Positions 35,320 through 43,339 of a stretch of 64,000 nt of DNA are shown in pieces. The DNA lies in the NCBI RefSeq assembly GCF_026343185.1, contig NZ_JAPEMA010000001.1:5952001-6016000 (forward strand). Direction: 5' to 3'. The position numbers and the translations under genes were made by a program. A model generated the notes under the pieces. The model did not search any database. It was not told where the DNA came from and saw only the letters and a program-made list of their open reading frames with translations. How positions within the stretch are numbered: the stretch's first letter is position 1; every line of letters starts with the position of its first letter. This DNA is from Streptomyces sp. NBC_00091 (lineage in GTDB: Bacteria > Actinomycetota > Actinomycetes > Streptomycetales > Streptomycetaceae).

Positions 35320-35512
35320 CGACCCGATCCGTCGTCCCGGACGGGCACGTCGGCCTCGACGAAGCCCAGCCGCCGGTTCATGCCGAGGGCCGCAGCGTTG
35401 CCCGGGTGGTGGAAGGCCCGCATCCAGTGCACGCCGCGCGAAGCTGATCGCCAGAAGCTTCATCGCCAGCGCGACGCCCCTCCCCAGGTGGCCGGCCGGC
35501 ACTCCGTCTGCG
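35320..35512 (-). pseudogene. Frameshifted C-terminal fragment of a GNAT acetyltransferase
   Basis: One frame reads LGRGVALAMKLLAISFARR; after a shift near 35437 another continues GVHWMRAFHHPGNAAALGMNRRLGFVEADV, matching the acetyl-CoA binding and C-terminal parts of GNAT enzymes (R-G-x-A-x-x-L...HP-N-x-x-x...NRRLGF). No intact start. It adjoins the end of the oxidoreductase gene. Confidence 0.6.
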
Positions 35513-36496
35513 CTATTGGGGGATGGCGAGCAGGATGCGGCCGTGGCCACCGCCGGCGTCGACGTGGTCGTGGGCCTTGGCGATGTCGTCCAGCGGGTAG
35601 CGGTCGCCGACGGCGATGGTGAGGGCGCCGACGGCGGCTGCGGAGGTGAGGTCGCGGGCGGCCTGGCCCTTGGCCTCGGCGGGGAAGTCGTCGCTGCCGA
35701 GCAGCCGCAGGGTGACGTTGTTGAACAGCAGCGGCCAGAAGGGGATCTCGGTGCGGTCCGTGCGGGTGGCGTAGGCCGCGATGACGGCGTTGTTGGCGGC
35801 GACGGCGTTGTCGAGATCGGCGTTGTCGGACAGCGCGACCTCGATGATCCGGTCGACGCCCCGTGGCGCGTACGAGCGGATGGCCGCGGCGGGGTCGCCG
35901 GTGTCCAGGGCGACGGCGTGGGAGACGACGGTCGGGTCGACGAGGTCGAGGTCCGCGGTGCGGCGGACGGTGGCGAGTACGGTGGCGCCGGCCCAGTGGG
36001 CGAGCTGGGCGGCCAGGGAGCCGACGCCGCCGAGGACTCCGTGGACCAGGACCAGTCGGCCGTCGACCGGGCCGTCGGCGAAGACGGTGCGGTGGGCGGT
36101 GATGCCGGGGATGCCGAGGCTCGCCCCCAGCTCGTCGCTGAGGTGGTCTGGCAGAGGTACGGCCTGGTTGTCGGGTACGACGGTGTACTGAGCAGCTGTG
36201 CCGAAGGGGCGGTAGGACTGGGCGCCGTATACCCAGACCCGCTGTCCGACGCGATGGGCGTCGACTTGGGCGCCCACGGCGTCGATGACCCCGGCGGCGT
36301 CGCTGTGCGGGATCACCCGTGGATGGGGCATGGACGAGCCGAGCCAGCCGCGCCGCTTCTTGGTGTCGCCGGGGTTGACGCCCGAGACGGTGACACGGAC
36401 GCGGACCTCGCCGGGGCCGGGGGCGGGATCAGGTAGTTCACCGACGTGCAGGGCATCGGCGGCGGGGCCCTGGTCGTCGTACCAGGAAGCAAGCAT
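35513..36496 (-). CDS. Zinc-independent quinone oxidoreductase (MDR family)
   Basis: NADPH-dependent reductase of the quinone reductase/alcohol dehydrogenase superfamily. ATG at 36496 with GGAGG seven nt upstream. N-terminal GroES-like domain (PGPGEVRVRVTVSGVNPGDTKKR), cofactor motif VHGVLGGVGSLAAQLA (a GGVG variant), and C-terminal GHGRILLAIPQ. Zinc ligand Cys residues are absent. 327 aa. Lies 20 bp downstream of the padR gene, so the regulator probably controls it; quinone or electrophile stress is a reasonable guess. Confidence 0.88.
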   Translation of the reverse strand: MLASWYDDQGPAADALHVGELPDPAPGPGEVRVRVTVSGVNPGDTKKRRGWLGSSMPHPRVIPHSDAAGVIDAVGAQVDAHRVGQRVWVYGAQSYRPFGTAAQYTVVPDNQAVPLPDHLSDELGASLGIPGITAHRTVFADGPVDGRLVLVHGVLGGVGSLAAQLAHWAGATVLATVRRTADLDLVDPTVVSHAVALDTGDPAAAIRSYAPRGVDRIIEVALSDNADLDNAVAANNAVIAAYATRTDRTEIPFWPLLFNNVTLRLLGSDDFPAEAKGQAARDLTSAAAVGALTIAVGDRYPLDDIAKAHDHVDAGGGHGRILLAIPQ

Positions 36497-36516
36497 GGGG
36501 GTACCTCCGTGGACAG

Positions 36517-37095
36517 TCAGCTCGCGGGAGCGGCGGGTGCGTGCGGATCGCTGTCGGCGCGTCCGGTGTCGAATACGGGGGCTTCGTCCCCGAGGGCCTC
36601 GCGCAGCCAGGTCCGCTCCGCGCGACTGGTGGCGCGGGCGGTGAGCAGCATGCCCCGCCGGTAGGGGTCGGCGACCTCCTCGGCACGCAGGGGCCGCTCG
36701 TTGTCGTAGAAGAAGCTCGCCGGTTCTTCCAGGAACTCCAGCCGCCTACGCAGCACCACGTGCTGCTCGGCTACGTCGGGCAGGTGAGAGAGGAAGGCCA
36801 GAACGATGTAGAACCGGGTGAAGTCGGTGATCTCGTGGTCGGCGGGCTCGCGCAGACGCTGAAGCATGTCGGCCCGTCCGGCCGCGGTCAGACTGAGCAC
36901 GTACCGTGCCGCCCCCGCGGCCGGGTCGGCGCGCCGCTCGATCAAGCCCGCCTTGGTCAGACGATTGATCGCCGGATACAGGCTGCCGTCACTGACCGGC
37001 CGCGTATAGCCGGTCAGCTGTGAGACGCGGCGGCGCAGCTCGTGTCCGGGCAGGGGTCCCTCGGCGAGGAAGCCGAGTATCGCGAGTTCCAGCAT
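36517..37095 (-). CDS. PadR-family transcriptional regulator
   Basis: Winged-helix regulator: LAILGFLAEGPLPGHELRRRV, GSLYPAINRLTKAGLIERR and the helical C-terminal domain (VLRRRLEFLEEPASFFYDNERP) used for dimerisation. ATG at 37095 (MLELAILGFL) is preferred over 37119 because the latter falls inside a 30-bp palindrome expected to be the operator. 192 aa. Divergent from the SnoaL-like gene, cotranscribed with the oxidoreductase. Confidence 0.88.
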   Translation of the reverse strand: MLELAILGFLAEGPLPGHELRRRVSQLTGYTRPVSDGSLYPAINRLTKAGLIERRADPAAGAARYVLSLTAAGRADMLQRLREPADHEITDFTRFYIVLAFLSHLPDVAEQHVVLRRRLEFLEEPASFFYDNERPLRAEEVADPYRRGMLLTARATSRAERTWLREALGDEAPVFDTGRADSDPHAPAAPAS

Positions 37096-37116
37096 GAGTC
37101 CATCTTCGCACAGGTG

Positions 37117-37146
37117 CATCGAATCGATGTGAACATCGATTCGATG
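37117..37146. promoter_or_regulatory. 30-bp palindrome, probable PadR operator
   Basis: Two perfect 14-bp arms CATCGAATCGATGT / ACATCGATTCGATG around GA, in the 99-bp divergent region between padR and the SnoaL-like gene. Each arm itself holds an ATCGAATCGAT mini-palindrome. Position and symmetry fit autoregulation plus control of both transcripts. Confidence 0.75.
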
Positions 37147-37194
37147 TTATGCTCGTAGGTACCCGCCCAAACGTTTCTGGAGAGGGACAGCAAG

Positions 37195-37614
37195 ATGCAG
37201 TCGCAGTCCACCGAGTCAGTGATGAACCGTTTCGTCGAGTTCATCAACACGGGCAACGAGGATCTCGCCCGCGAGGTCATTTCTCCGGACGCGGTGTTCC
37301 ACGCGCCAAGTCACCCGGAACCACTGCGGGGGCCCGATGGGTACATGGAAGTCCTCGGGATGATGCGCAGCGCCTTCCCCGACGTTCAGTGGACGCTGGA
37401 GGAGACGGTCACCGAAGGCGACACGGTCGCCGCGCGGTTCACCATGCGGGGAACCCACGACGGTGAATTCTTCGGGATCCCGGCGAGCGGCAACAAGATC
37501 TCGGTGCAGGCCATGAACTTCTACTACCTGGCCGACGGCCGGATCGTCGGCGAACGGGGCCAGCCCGACCTCCTCGGGGTGATGCAGCAGATCGGCGCCG
37601 TACCGGCGCCGTGA
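37195..37614 (+). CDS. SnoaL-like ester cyclase family protein
   Basis: 139-aa NTF2-like cone-fold protein: VMNRFVEFINTGNEDLAREVISPDAVFHAP, GPDGYMEVLGMMRSAFPDVQWTLEE, GTHDGEFFGIPASGNKISVQAMNFYYLADGRI. Typical of the SnoaL-like PF07366 group found beside detoxification or stress genes; not evidence of a polyketide cluster here. GGAGAGGGAC lies before the ATG. Probably controlled by the adjacent PadR protein. Confidence 0.85.
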   Translation: MQSQSTESVMNRFVEFINTGNEDLAREVISPDAVFHAPSHPEPLRGPDGYMEVLGMMRSAFPDVQWTLEETVTEGDTVAARFTMRGTHDGEFFGIPASGNKISVQAMNFYYLADGRIVGERGQPDLLGVMQQIGAVPAP

Positions 37615-37684
37615 GGCAGACAGTCGCCTCCTCCTCCCGCGCAACCGTCCAGGTCCGCGCTGCCGCCCTCCCGCAAGGCACACC

Positions 37685-38863
37685 ATGGAATCCCTCGCAC
37701 CCGCACCGCCCGCTCAGGCGATAGCCGTCCTGCCCCGGTCCTCCATTCTGGTGGCGGCCCTGTCCACCGTCGTGGAGTGGTACGACTTCACGCTGTACCT
37801 GTACATGACCACCGTGCTGTCCCGGGTGTTCTTCGGCACCGGCTCCACCTCGCTCCTGATCACCCTGGCGGTCTTCGCCGTCGCCTACCTGATGCGCCCG
37901 CTCGGCGCGATGGCCTTCGGCCACATCGGGGACCGGCTCGGGCGCCGCAAGGTGCTGCTCGGCTCGATGGCGGTGATGACCTCCGCGATGCTGGCCACCG
38001 CCCTGCTCCCGACCCGCGACCAGATCGGCTCCGCCGCCGGGGTCACTGCCCTCACCGTCACCCTCGTCCCCGGTCCCGCCCTGGACGCGTGGGGGTGGCG
38101 CATCCCCTTCCTGTTCGGCACGCTGCTCGCCACCACGGTGCTGATCGCCCGCTCCACCATGCGCGAATCCCCCGCCTTCGAGCAGCAGCCCCCGCCCGAC
38201 ACCAAGGGCGCGGGCCCGCTGATGACCACTCTGCGCACCCAGCGCCCCGCGCTCTACCGGACGTTCGCGATCTCGGCGCTCGGCTCGGTGACGTACTACG
38301 TCGGCATCAGCTACGTCCCCACCTACCTCGGCGCGGTCAGCGGCTTCAGCGAGTCCGACGCCCTGTGGCTGTCGACCATCGCGGCCCTCGTCGTCATCGT
38401 CGTCACGCCGTTCGCGGGTGCCCTGTCCGACCGGGTCGGCCGCCGCCCCGCACTCACGCTCTTCGGTGCCCTGGCGGTGATCCTGCCGCCGGCCATGTTC
38501 GGCCTGATGACCCAGGGCAGCTTCGCCGCCGCACTGACCGGCGCGATCGTCCTGGCCTGCGTGGCAGGCGGCATCAGTGCGGTCGCGGCCTCCGCGATCG
38601 CCGAACAGTTCCCCGTCGCCCAGCGCCTCAGCGGCCTCGCGCTCGGCGCCACCGCAGCCACCGCCCTCTTCGGCGGACTCACCCCGTACGCCTCCCAGGC
38701 CCTGGTCGACTCCACCGGCTGGGCCCTGATCCCCGGCGCCCTGGTCGCCGCCACTGCCCTGGCCGTCCTGCCCGTCCTGCGCCGCCTCCCGGAAACCGCG
38801 CCAGCCATCCGTGCACCCCAGCCCGGCCCTCTCGCCCCGGAACCCGAACCCCAAGCCCGCTGA
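37685..38863 (+). CDS. MFS transporter of the metabolite:proton symporter type, with internal deletion
   Basis: N-terminus (VVEWYDFTLYLYMTTVLSRVFF), motif A GHIGDRLGRRKVLLGSM and the central AWGWRIPFLFGTLLATTVL are typical of MHS-family symporters (ShiA/ProP-like). Between LLPTRDQIGS and the AWGWRIPF segment only about 25 residues are present, where the family has roughly 100 including two or more membrane helices and the QGF..GGE..G motif. The reading frame is intact (392 aa), so this is an in-frame deletion; transport function is doubtful. Confidence 0.8.
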   Translation: MESLAPAPPAQAIAVLPRSSILVAALSTVVEWYDFTLYLYMTTVLSRVFFGTGSTSLLITLAVFAVAYLMRPLGAMAFGHIGDRLGRRKVLLGSMAVMTSAMLATALLPTRDQIGSAAGVTALTVTLVPGPALDAWGWRIPFLFGTLLATTVLIARSTMRESPAFEQQPPPDTKGAGPLMTTLRTQRPALYRTFAISALGSVTYYVGISYVPTYLGAVSGFSESDALWLSTIAALVVIVVTPFAGALSDRVGRRPALTLFGALAVILPPAMFGLMTQGSFAAALTGAIVLACVAGGISAVAASAIAEQFPVAQRLSGLALGATAATALFGGLTPYASQALVDSTGWALIPGALVAATALAVLPVLRRLPETAPAIRAPQPGPLAPEPEPQAR

Positions 38864-38872
38864 GCAGACTTC

Positions 38873-39064
38873 GTGCGCTGCAACAACCTCACCGACGCCG
38901 CCCGGCCCGCCGCACTCTTCGCCCCCGGCACAGTCCGTACCCGGACCTTCGACACCCCGGAGTCCCTCAGCATCACCTTCCACGAGGTCCACGCGAAGTC
39001 TTCTCGTCAGAGGGGGGCGATGTTCCTAATAATCTCCGATCTGACGCGTGCCGATGTACAGTGA
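38873..39064 (+). pseudogene. N-terminal fragment of a Rv2578c-type radical SAM protein
   Basis: MRCNNLTDAARPAALFAPG then RTRTFDTPESLSITFHEVHAKS matches the start of this actinobacterial radical SAM family, which continues with a NRVPGASR block and the CxxxCxxC cluster motif. Homology ends abruptly near 38,998 and the cluster motif is missing. The joint coincides with the change from island genes to conserved genes. Confidence 0.75.
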
Positions 39065-39119
39065 AGAACGCCCTTGACCTGCAGAAAGCTGGCAGGGAGC
39101 CGTCTTCCAGGAGTCCAAA

Positions 39120-39539
39120 ATGCTGCGCACCATGTTCAAGTCCAAGATCCACCGGGCCACGGTGACCCAGGCCGACCTGCACTACGTCGGCTCTGTGACC
39201 ATCGACGCCGACCTGCTCGACGCCGCCGATCTGCTGCCCGGGGAGCTCGTCCACATCGTGGACATCACCAATGGTGCGCGGCTCGAGACGTACGTCATCG
39301 AGGGGGAGCGGGGCTCCGGGGTCATCGGGATCAACGGGGCCGCCGCGCATCTCGTGCACCCCGGGGACCTCGTCATCCTGATCAGCTACGCGCAGGTCGA
39401 GGACGCGGAGGCGCGGGCGCTCAAGCCGCGCGTCGTGCACGTGGACGGCGACAACAGGATCATCGAGCTGGGCGCGGACCCGTCCGCCCCGGTGCCGGGA
39501 ACGGACCAGGAGCGCAGCCCCCACTCGGTGGCTGTCTGA
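39120..39539 (+). CDS. panD: Aspartate 1-decarboxylase
   Basis: Makes beta-alanine for pantothenate and coenzyme A from L-aspartate. The proenzyme self-cleaves at Gly24-Ser25 in [10 protein letters not shown] to give the pyruvoyl cofactor; Lys9 ([11 protein letters not shown]) and the YAQVEDAEA region are conserved. 139 aa, AGGAG seven nt before the ATG. No panB or panC nearby, as is common in Streptomyces. Confidence 0.96.
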   Translation: MLRTMFKSKIHRATVTQADLHYVGSVTIDADLLDAADLLPGELVHIVDITNGARLETYVIEGERGSGVIGINGAAAHLVHPGDLVILISYAQVEDAEARALKPRVVHVDGDNRIIELGADPSAPVPGTDQERSPHSVAV

Positions 39540-39554
39540 GGGGAGTCGGGGATC

Positions 39555-39896
39555 ATGGCGATCGAGCTGGTGGACGAGCGCAAAGCGGGGCGGCTGCTGG
39601 CCGTCGAGGACAGCAGGGTGGTCGGCTTCATCGCCTACTTCGTGCTCGCCGCCGAGCCCCACGCCCTGGTGGCGGTGCACACCGTGGTCGAGCCGGGCCA
39701 CGAGGGCCGCGGGATCGCCGGGGACCTGGTGAAGGGGTTCTACGGGATCGCCGCCGCGGAGGGGGTACCGGTCGTCCCGCTCTGCCCCTACGCCGCGAGC
39801 TGGGCCGCCCGCCACCCCGACCGGGCGCCCGAGCCCCCGGCCGCGGTCGCCGAGGCGGCCAGGGCGCAACTGGACCGGGACGCCGACCTCTGGTGA
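39555..39896 (+). CDS. Small GNAT-like N-acetyltransferase (YidJ/CG type)
   Basis: 113 aa with VEDSRVVGFIAYFVL, HTVVEPGHEGRGIAGDLVKGF (acetyl-CoA loop) and VPLCPYAASWAARHPD, the pattern of the short PF14542 acetyltransferases. Follows panD by 15 bp and overlaps the next gene by 4 bp (GTGA). Confidence 0.88.
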   Translation: MAIELVDERKAGRLLAVEDSRVVGFIAYFVLAAEPHALVAVHTVVEPGHEGRGIAGDLVKGFYGIAAAEGVPVVPLCPYAASWAARHPDRAPEPPAAVAEAARAQLDRDADLW

Positions 39897-40519
39897 GCGG
39901 GCTGACGCTGCTGCACACCTCCCCGGTGCACGTCCCGGTCTTCGACGCACTGCGCGAGCGGGACCACCCGGAGGCCGTACTGCGCCACCTGGTGGTCCCG
40001 GACCTGCTGGACCGGGCCCGGGCCCGCGGCCCGGAGTCCGTGGTCCCCGAGCTGCTCGGGCTGCTCCGGGAATCCGGCGGCCCGGTGCTGGTCACCTGCT
40101 CGACCATCGGGGCGGTCGCGGAGTCCCTCGCCCCGGCCCTCGGGTTCCCGGTGCTGCGGGTGGACCGGCCGATGGCGGCCGAGGCCGTACGTACGGGCCC
40201 GCGGATCGCCCTGCTGGCCACCGTGGAGTCGACCTTCGCCCCGACCGGGGCCCTGCTGGCCGAGGAGGCCGGCGGGCGGCCCCTGTCCGTCCGTACGCAC
40301 CTGGTGCCCGGCGCCTGGGACCGCTTCGAGGCGGGTGACGCCGCCGGGTACCTCGCGGCGGTGGCCGGGGCGGCGGACGCCGTCACGGACGCGGACGTCA
40401 TCGTCCTGGCCCAGGCCTCGATGGCCGCGGCCGCCGGCCTCGTCCGCACCCGCCTGCCCGTGCTCTCCAGCCCCGCCCCCGGCCTGGCCGCCGCCCTCGC
40501 CGAGGGGCATACCGGCTGA
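39893..40519 (+). CDS. Aspartate/glutamate racemase-like protein
   Basis: GTG start overlapping the GNAT stop. 208 aa with LVTCSTIGAVAE, containing the catalytic-type Cys of the Asp/Glu/hydantoin racemase superfamily, RVDRPMAAEAVRTG and VIVLAQASMAAAAG. The usual second Cys near the C-terminus appears as Ala/Ser (AQASMA), so racemase activity is uncertain. Confidence 0.75.
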   Translation: MSGLTLLHTSPVHVPVFDALRERDHPEAVLRHLVVPDLLDRARARGPESVVPELLGLLRESGGPVLVTCSTIGAVAESLAPALGFPVLRVDRPMAAEAVRTGPRIALLATVESTFAPTGALLAEEAGGRPLSVRTHLVPGAWDRFEAGDAAGYLAAVAGAADAVTDADVIVLAQASMAAAAGLVRTRLPVLSSPAPGLAAALAEGHTG

Positions 40520-40540
40520 GATCGGGGGAAGGTGGGACTC

Positions 40541-40735
40541 ATGGTGCGAAACGTAGAGCAGACGCAGCCGCCGGTCCCCGATCCGGCGCCGGTCCCGGAC
40601 CCGTACCCGCCGCTGCCGGACCCCGAGCCCGTGCCGCGCCCGGGGCCGCCGGTGCCGCAGCCCTTCCCCGAGCCGGACCCGGTGCCCACGCCCCCGGTGC
40701 CCGCGCCGATCCCGCAGCCCGGGCCGCTGAGCTGA
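40541..40735 (+). CDS. Proline-rich small protein of unknown function
   Basis: 64 aa, about 45 percent Pro, built of PDP/PEP/PxP units (PVPDPAPVPDPYPPLPDPEP), no signal peptide or membrane segment. ATG at 40541 preceded by GGGGGAAGG. Reads as a genuine small gene by its ribosome binding site, but composition alone could mislead. Confidence 0.55.
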   Translation: MVRNVEQTQPPVPDPAPVPDPYPPLPDPEPVPRPGPPVPQPFPEPDPVPTPPVPAPIPQPGPLS

Positions 40736-40842
40736 GCCGAAACCGTCAACTCCAGCCGCAGGGCGGCTGGTTGTCACCCTTGTCAGGTCATCGGAGCGCC
40801 GTTAGGTTGTGCGGTTCCTGATGTCTTCAAGGGGGGGCTCCC

Positions 40843-42222
40843 ATGGGTGTACGGGGCCGGCACCGCCGGTACCAGCCGAGCAGCATCAACCGGGCCTCGC
40901 TCGTCGTCACCGCGGGTGGCGCGGGATTAGCCCTCCCCCTGATCGGCGCCGGGGACGCACAGGCCGCCTCCGTGGACACCTGGAACAAGGTCGCCGCCTG
41001 CGAGTCGACCAACAACTGGCAGATCAACACCGGGAACGGCTACTACGGCGGCCTCCAGTTCAGCCAGAGCACCTGGCGCGAATTCGGCGGCACCGCCTTC
41101 GCCGCCCGCGCCGACCTCGCCACCAAGGCCCAGCAGATCGCCGTCGCCGAGAAGGTGCTCAAGGGGCAGGGGCCCAGGGCGTGGCCCGCGTGCGGCCCCC
41201 AGGCCGGGCTCAGCCGCAGCGGTCCGGCGCCCGCCGTCGACACCCGGCCCTCCACGAAGCCGGCGCCCGAACCGTCTGCCAAGCCCGCGGCGAAGCCCGC
41301 GCCGCAGGCCCCCAAGGACCGGATCCAGCCGACCAAGGCCACCACCCCGGCCCCCGTCACCATGCCCCGCCCGACCGGGACCTCCGTCCTGCCGAACCCG
41401 TACGTGGTCGCGCCCGGGGACTCCCTGTCGACGATCGCCGCCGAGCAGCACCTCGAGGGCGGCTGGCAGGCACTGTACGAGACCAACCGGTCCACGGTCG
41501 GCGGCAACCCCAACATGATCTTCCCGGGCCAGCGGCTCACCCTCAGGGTCACCACCGCCCCGCCCGCCCAGAACCCCGAGAAGCCGCCGCGCACCGCGGA
41601 GCCGGTCAAGCCCGTGGAACCGGCCGCTCCGCAGCCGGAGCAGAAGAAGCCCGAGCAGGCCAAACCGGAGCAGGCCAAGCCCGAGCAGCCGAAGCCGAAG
41701 CCCGAGCAGTCGAAGCCGGCCGAGACGCCGAAGCCCAAGCCCGCCGAGACGCCCAAGCCCGAGCCGGTCGCCAAGCCCGCCGGCAAGCCCGCCTCAGCGG
41801 AGCAGAAGCCCGCCTCGGGCGGGTTCAGCGCCCCCGTCGACTCCGGCATCGGCACCGCCTACCGCGTCGCGGGGTCCTCCTGGTCCAGCGGCTACCACAC
41901 GGGCGTCGACTTCCCGGTGCCGACCGGCACCAGCGTCAAGGCCGTGGGTGCCGGCACGGTCGAGTCGGCCGGCTGGGCCGGAGCGTACGGCTACCAGGTC
42001 GTCATCAAGCACACCGACGGCCGCTACTCCCAGTACGCCCACCTCTCCGCGCTCGGCGTCAAGGCCGGCCAGCAGGTCTCCGGCGGCCAGCGGATCGGCC
42101 GCTCCGGCTCGACCGGCAACTCCAGCGGCCCGCACCTGCACTTCGAGATGCGCAGCGGACCCGGCTACGGCTCCGACATCGACCCGCTGAAGTACCTCCG
42201 CGGCAAGGGCGTCGGGATCTGA
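40843..42222 (+). CDS. Secreted Rpf-like transglycosylase with LysM and M23 peptidase domains
   Basis: Peptidoglycan remodelling enzyme. Signal peptide (SLVVTAGGAGLALPLIGAGDAQA). Rpf-type domain about residues 43-118 (WNKVAACESTNNWQINTGNGYYGGLQFSQSTW, catalytic Glu in CES). LysM about residues 183-230 (YVVAPGDSLSTIAAEQHL...MIFPGQRLTL). A KPEQ/PKPAE repeat linker, then an M23 LytM domain with zinc ligands in YHTGVDFPVP and GPHLHFEMR. 459 aa. Combining glycan cleavage, wall binding and peptide cleavage in one chain fits a role in spore germination or growth. Its 3' end is overlapped by the opposite-strand EamA frame. Confidence 0.93.
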   Translation: MGVRGRHRRYQPSSINRASLVVTAGGAGLALPLIGAGDAQAASVDTWNKVAACESTNNWQINTGNGYYGGLQFSQSTWREFGGTAFAARADLATKAQQIAVAEKVLKGQGPRAWPACGPQAGLSRSGPAPAVDTRPSTKPAPEPSAKPAAKPAPQAPKDRIQPTKATTPAPVTMPRPTGTSVLPNPYVVAPGDSLSTIAAEQHLEGGWQALYETNRSTVGGNPNMIFPGQRLTLRVTTAPPAQNPEKPPRTAEPVKPVEPAAPQPEQKKPEQAKPEQAKPEQPKPKPEQSKPAETPKPKPAETPKPEPVAKPAGKPASAEQKPASGGFSAPVDSGIGTAYRVAGSSWSSGYHTGVDFPVPTGTSVKAVGAGTVESAGWAGAYGYQVVIKHTDGRYSQYAHLSALGVKAGQQVSGGQRIGRSGSTGNSSGPHLHFEMRSGPGYGSDIDPLKYLRGKGVGI

Positions 42223-43071
42223 CCCCCGCACGTGCGGCGGCACGGCCGTGAGCAGGACCAGGCCGGCCGCCGCCAGCGCGCCGCTCGCCAGCGCCGCCAC
42301 CGCCCCGGCGGTCCCGTACCGGAAGCCCTCGTCGAACATCGAGATCCCGACCGCCGCCGCGACCACCGGATTGACCACGGTCACCGTGGCCAGCGGCGCG
42401 GTCAGCCCGGCTCCCCGGTAGGCCGCCTGGGACAGCAGCAGCCCGCCGGCCGCCAGTACGGCGATCGCCGCCAGGTCCGGCCACTGGCCGCCCAGCGCAC
42501 CCGGGGCGAAGCCCTCGGCCACCGACTTGGTGAACACCGAGGCCATCCCGAAGGCGGTACCGGCCGCCGCGGCCAGCAGCACACTGCGCAGCACCGCCCG
42601 GCGCACCCGCCGGGCCGCCAGGAACAGCACCGCCGCCGCGGCCGCCGTCACCGTCAGGAGCAGACTCCGCTCGCCGCCCGCCAGGGCCTGGTCCCCGCGG
42701 CCGTCCCCGCCCGTCAGGGCCAGCAGCCCGGCCAGACCCGCCGTGGCCAGCAGCGCCCCGCGCCAGGCCGCCGCACCCGCCCGGCGGCGTACGAAGACGG
42801 CCGTCATCGGGAGCGCGAAGACGATGGTCAGCGCCCCGAGCGGCTGGACCAGGCTCAGCGGCCCGTAGGCCAGCGCCACCACGTGCAGCAGCGCGCCGAG
42901 GCCGTTCAGCGCGACCGCCACCCACCAGCCGGCCCGGCGCAGCGGGGCGTAGGCGCGGTCCGGCGTACTCGCCGCGACGCGTTCCTGGACGATCGCGCCG
43001 CCCGCGTAGGCGACGGCGGAGACCAGGCAGAGGAGAACCGACAGGGCCAGGGCGCTCATAAGATCCACCAT
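41794..43071 (-). CDS. EamA/DMT-family permease, reading frame running into the opposite Rpf-M23 gene
   Basis: Ten-helix drug/metabolite transporter: residues 1-280 contain hydrophobic segments starting at LALSVLLCLVSAVAYAGGAIV, with GGRPGW-like paired repeats and AAAVGISMFDEGFRYG. The conserved part ends at LVLLTAVPP (about 42,235), but no in-frame stop occurs until 41,794, adding about 145 residues antisense to the M23 domain. Start 43071 or 43059. Either the stop was lost or the tail is translated; the annotated end follows the sequence, the functional end is probably near 42,230. Confidence 0.75.
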   Translation of the reverse strand: MVDLMSALALSVLLCLVSAVAYAGGAIVQERVAASTPDRAYAPLRRAGWWVAVALNGLGALLHVVALAYGPLSLVQPLGALTIVFALPMTAVFVRRRAGAAAWRGALLATAGLAGLLALTGGDGRGDQALAGGERSLLLTVTAAAAAVLFLAARRVRRAVLRSVLLAAAAGTAFGMASVFTKSVAEGFAPGALGGQWPDLAAIAVLAAGGLLLSQAAYRGAGLTAPLATVTVVNPVVAAAVGISMFDEGFRYGTAGAVAALASGALAAAGLVLLTAVPPHVRGSDPDALAAEVLQRVDVGAVAGSAAHLEVQVRAAGVAGRAGAADPLAAGDLLAGLDAERGEVGVLGVAAVGVLDDDLVAVRSGPAGRLDRAGTHGLDAGAGRHREVDARVVAAGPGGPRDAVGGADAGVDGGAEPARGGLLLR

Positions 43072-43339
43072 GCCCCACCCCGGCGCGCTCTTCATCCGCC
43101 CGGAGGCTTCTTGATCTGCGGGCGAGTCATCCTCCTGGCATACACCAGCGGGAGTACGCGCAAGCCGCCCGCCGGGGACGAAGGGGCTTGATCCCCTCCA
43201 TACCGTGACAGTCGCCTCGCGGTGCGTGAGGCGCCGGGGAACGGGTTTGGTTCCGGGCGTGTCGGATCCGTACAGTTTCCGTTTTGGGGACTTCCGCAGC
43301 AGGCGGATGCGGACGAGCGAACAAGGAACGGCAGCGGCC

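Noticed and set aside
37195..37614. Polyketide biosynthesis cluster based on the SnoaL-like gene
   Set aside because: No synthase, acyl carrier or tailoring genes; SnoaL-like folds are widespread in detoxification.
40736..40842. c-di-AMP (ydaO-type) riboswitch before the Rpf-like gene
   Set aside because: Only 107 bp upstream and the conserved elements were not recognisable.
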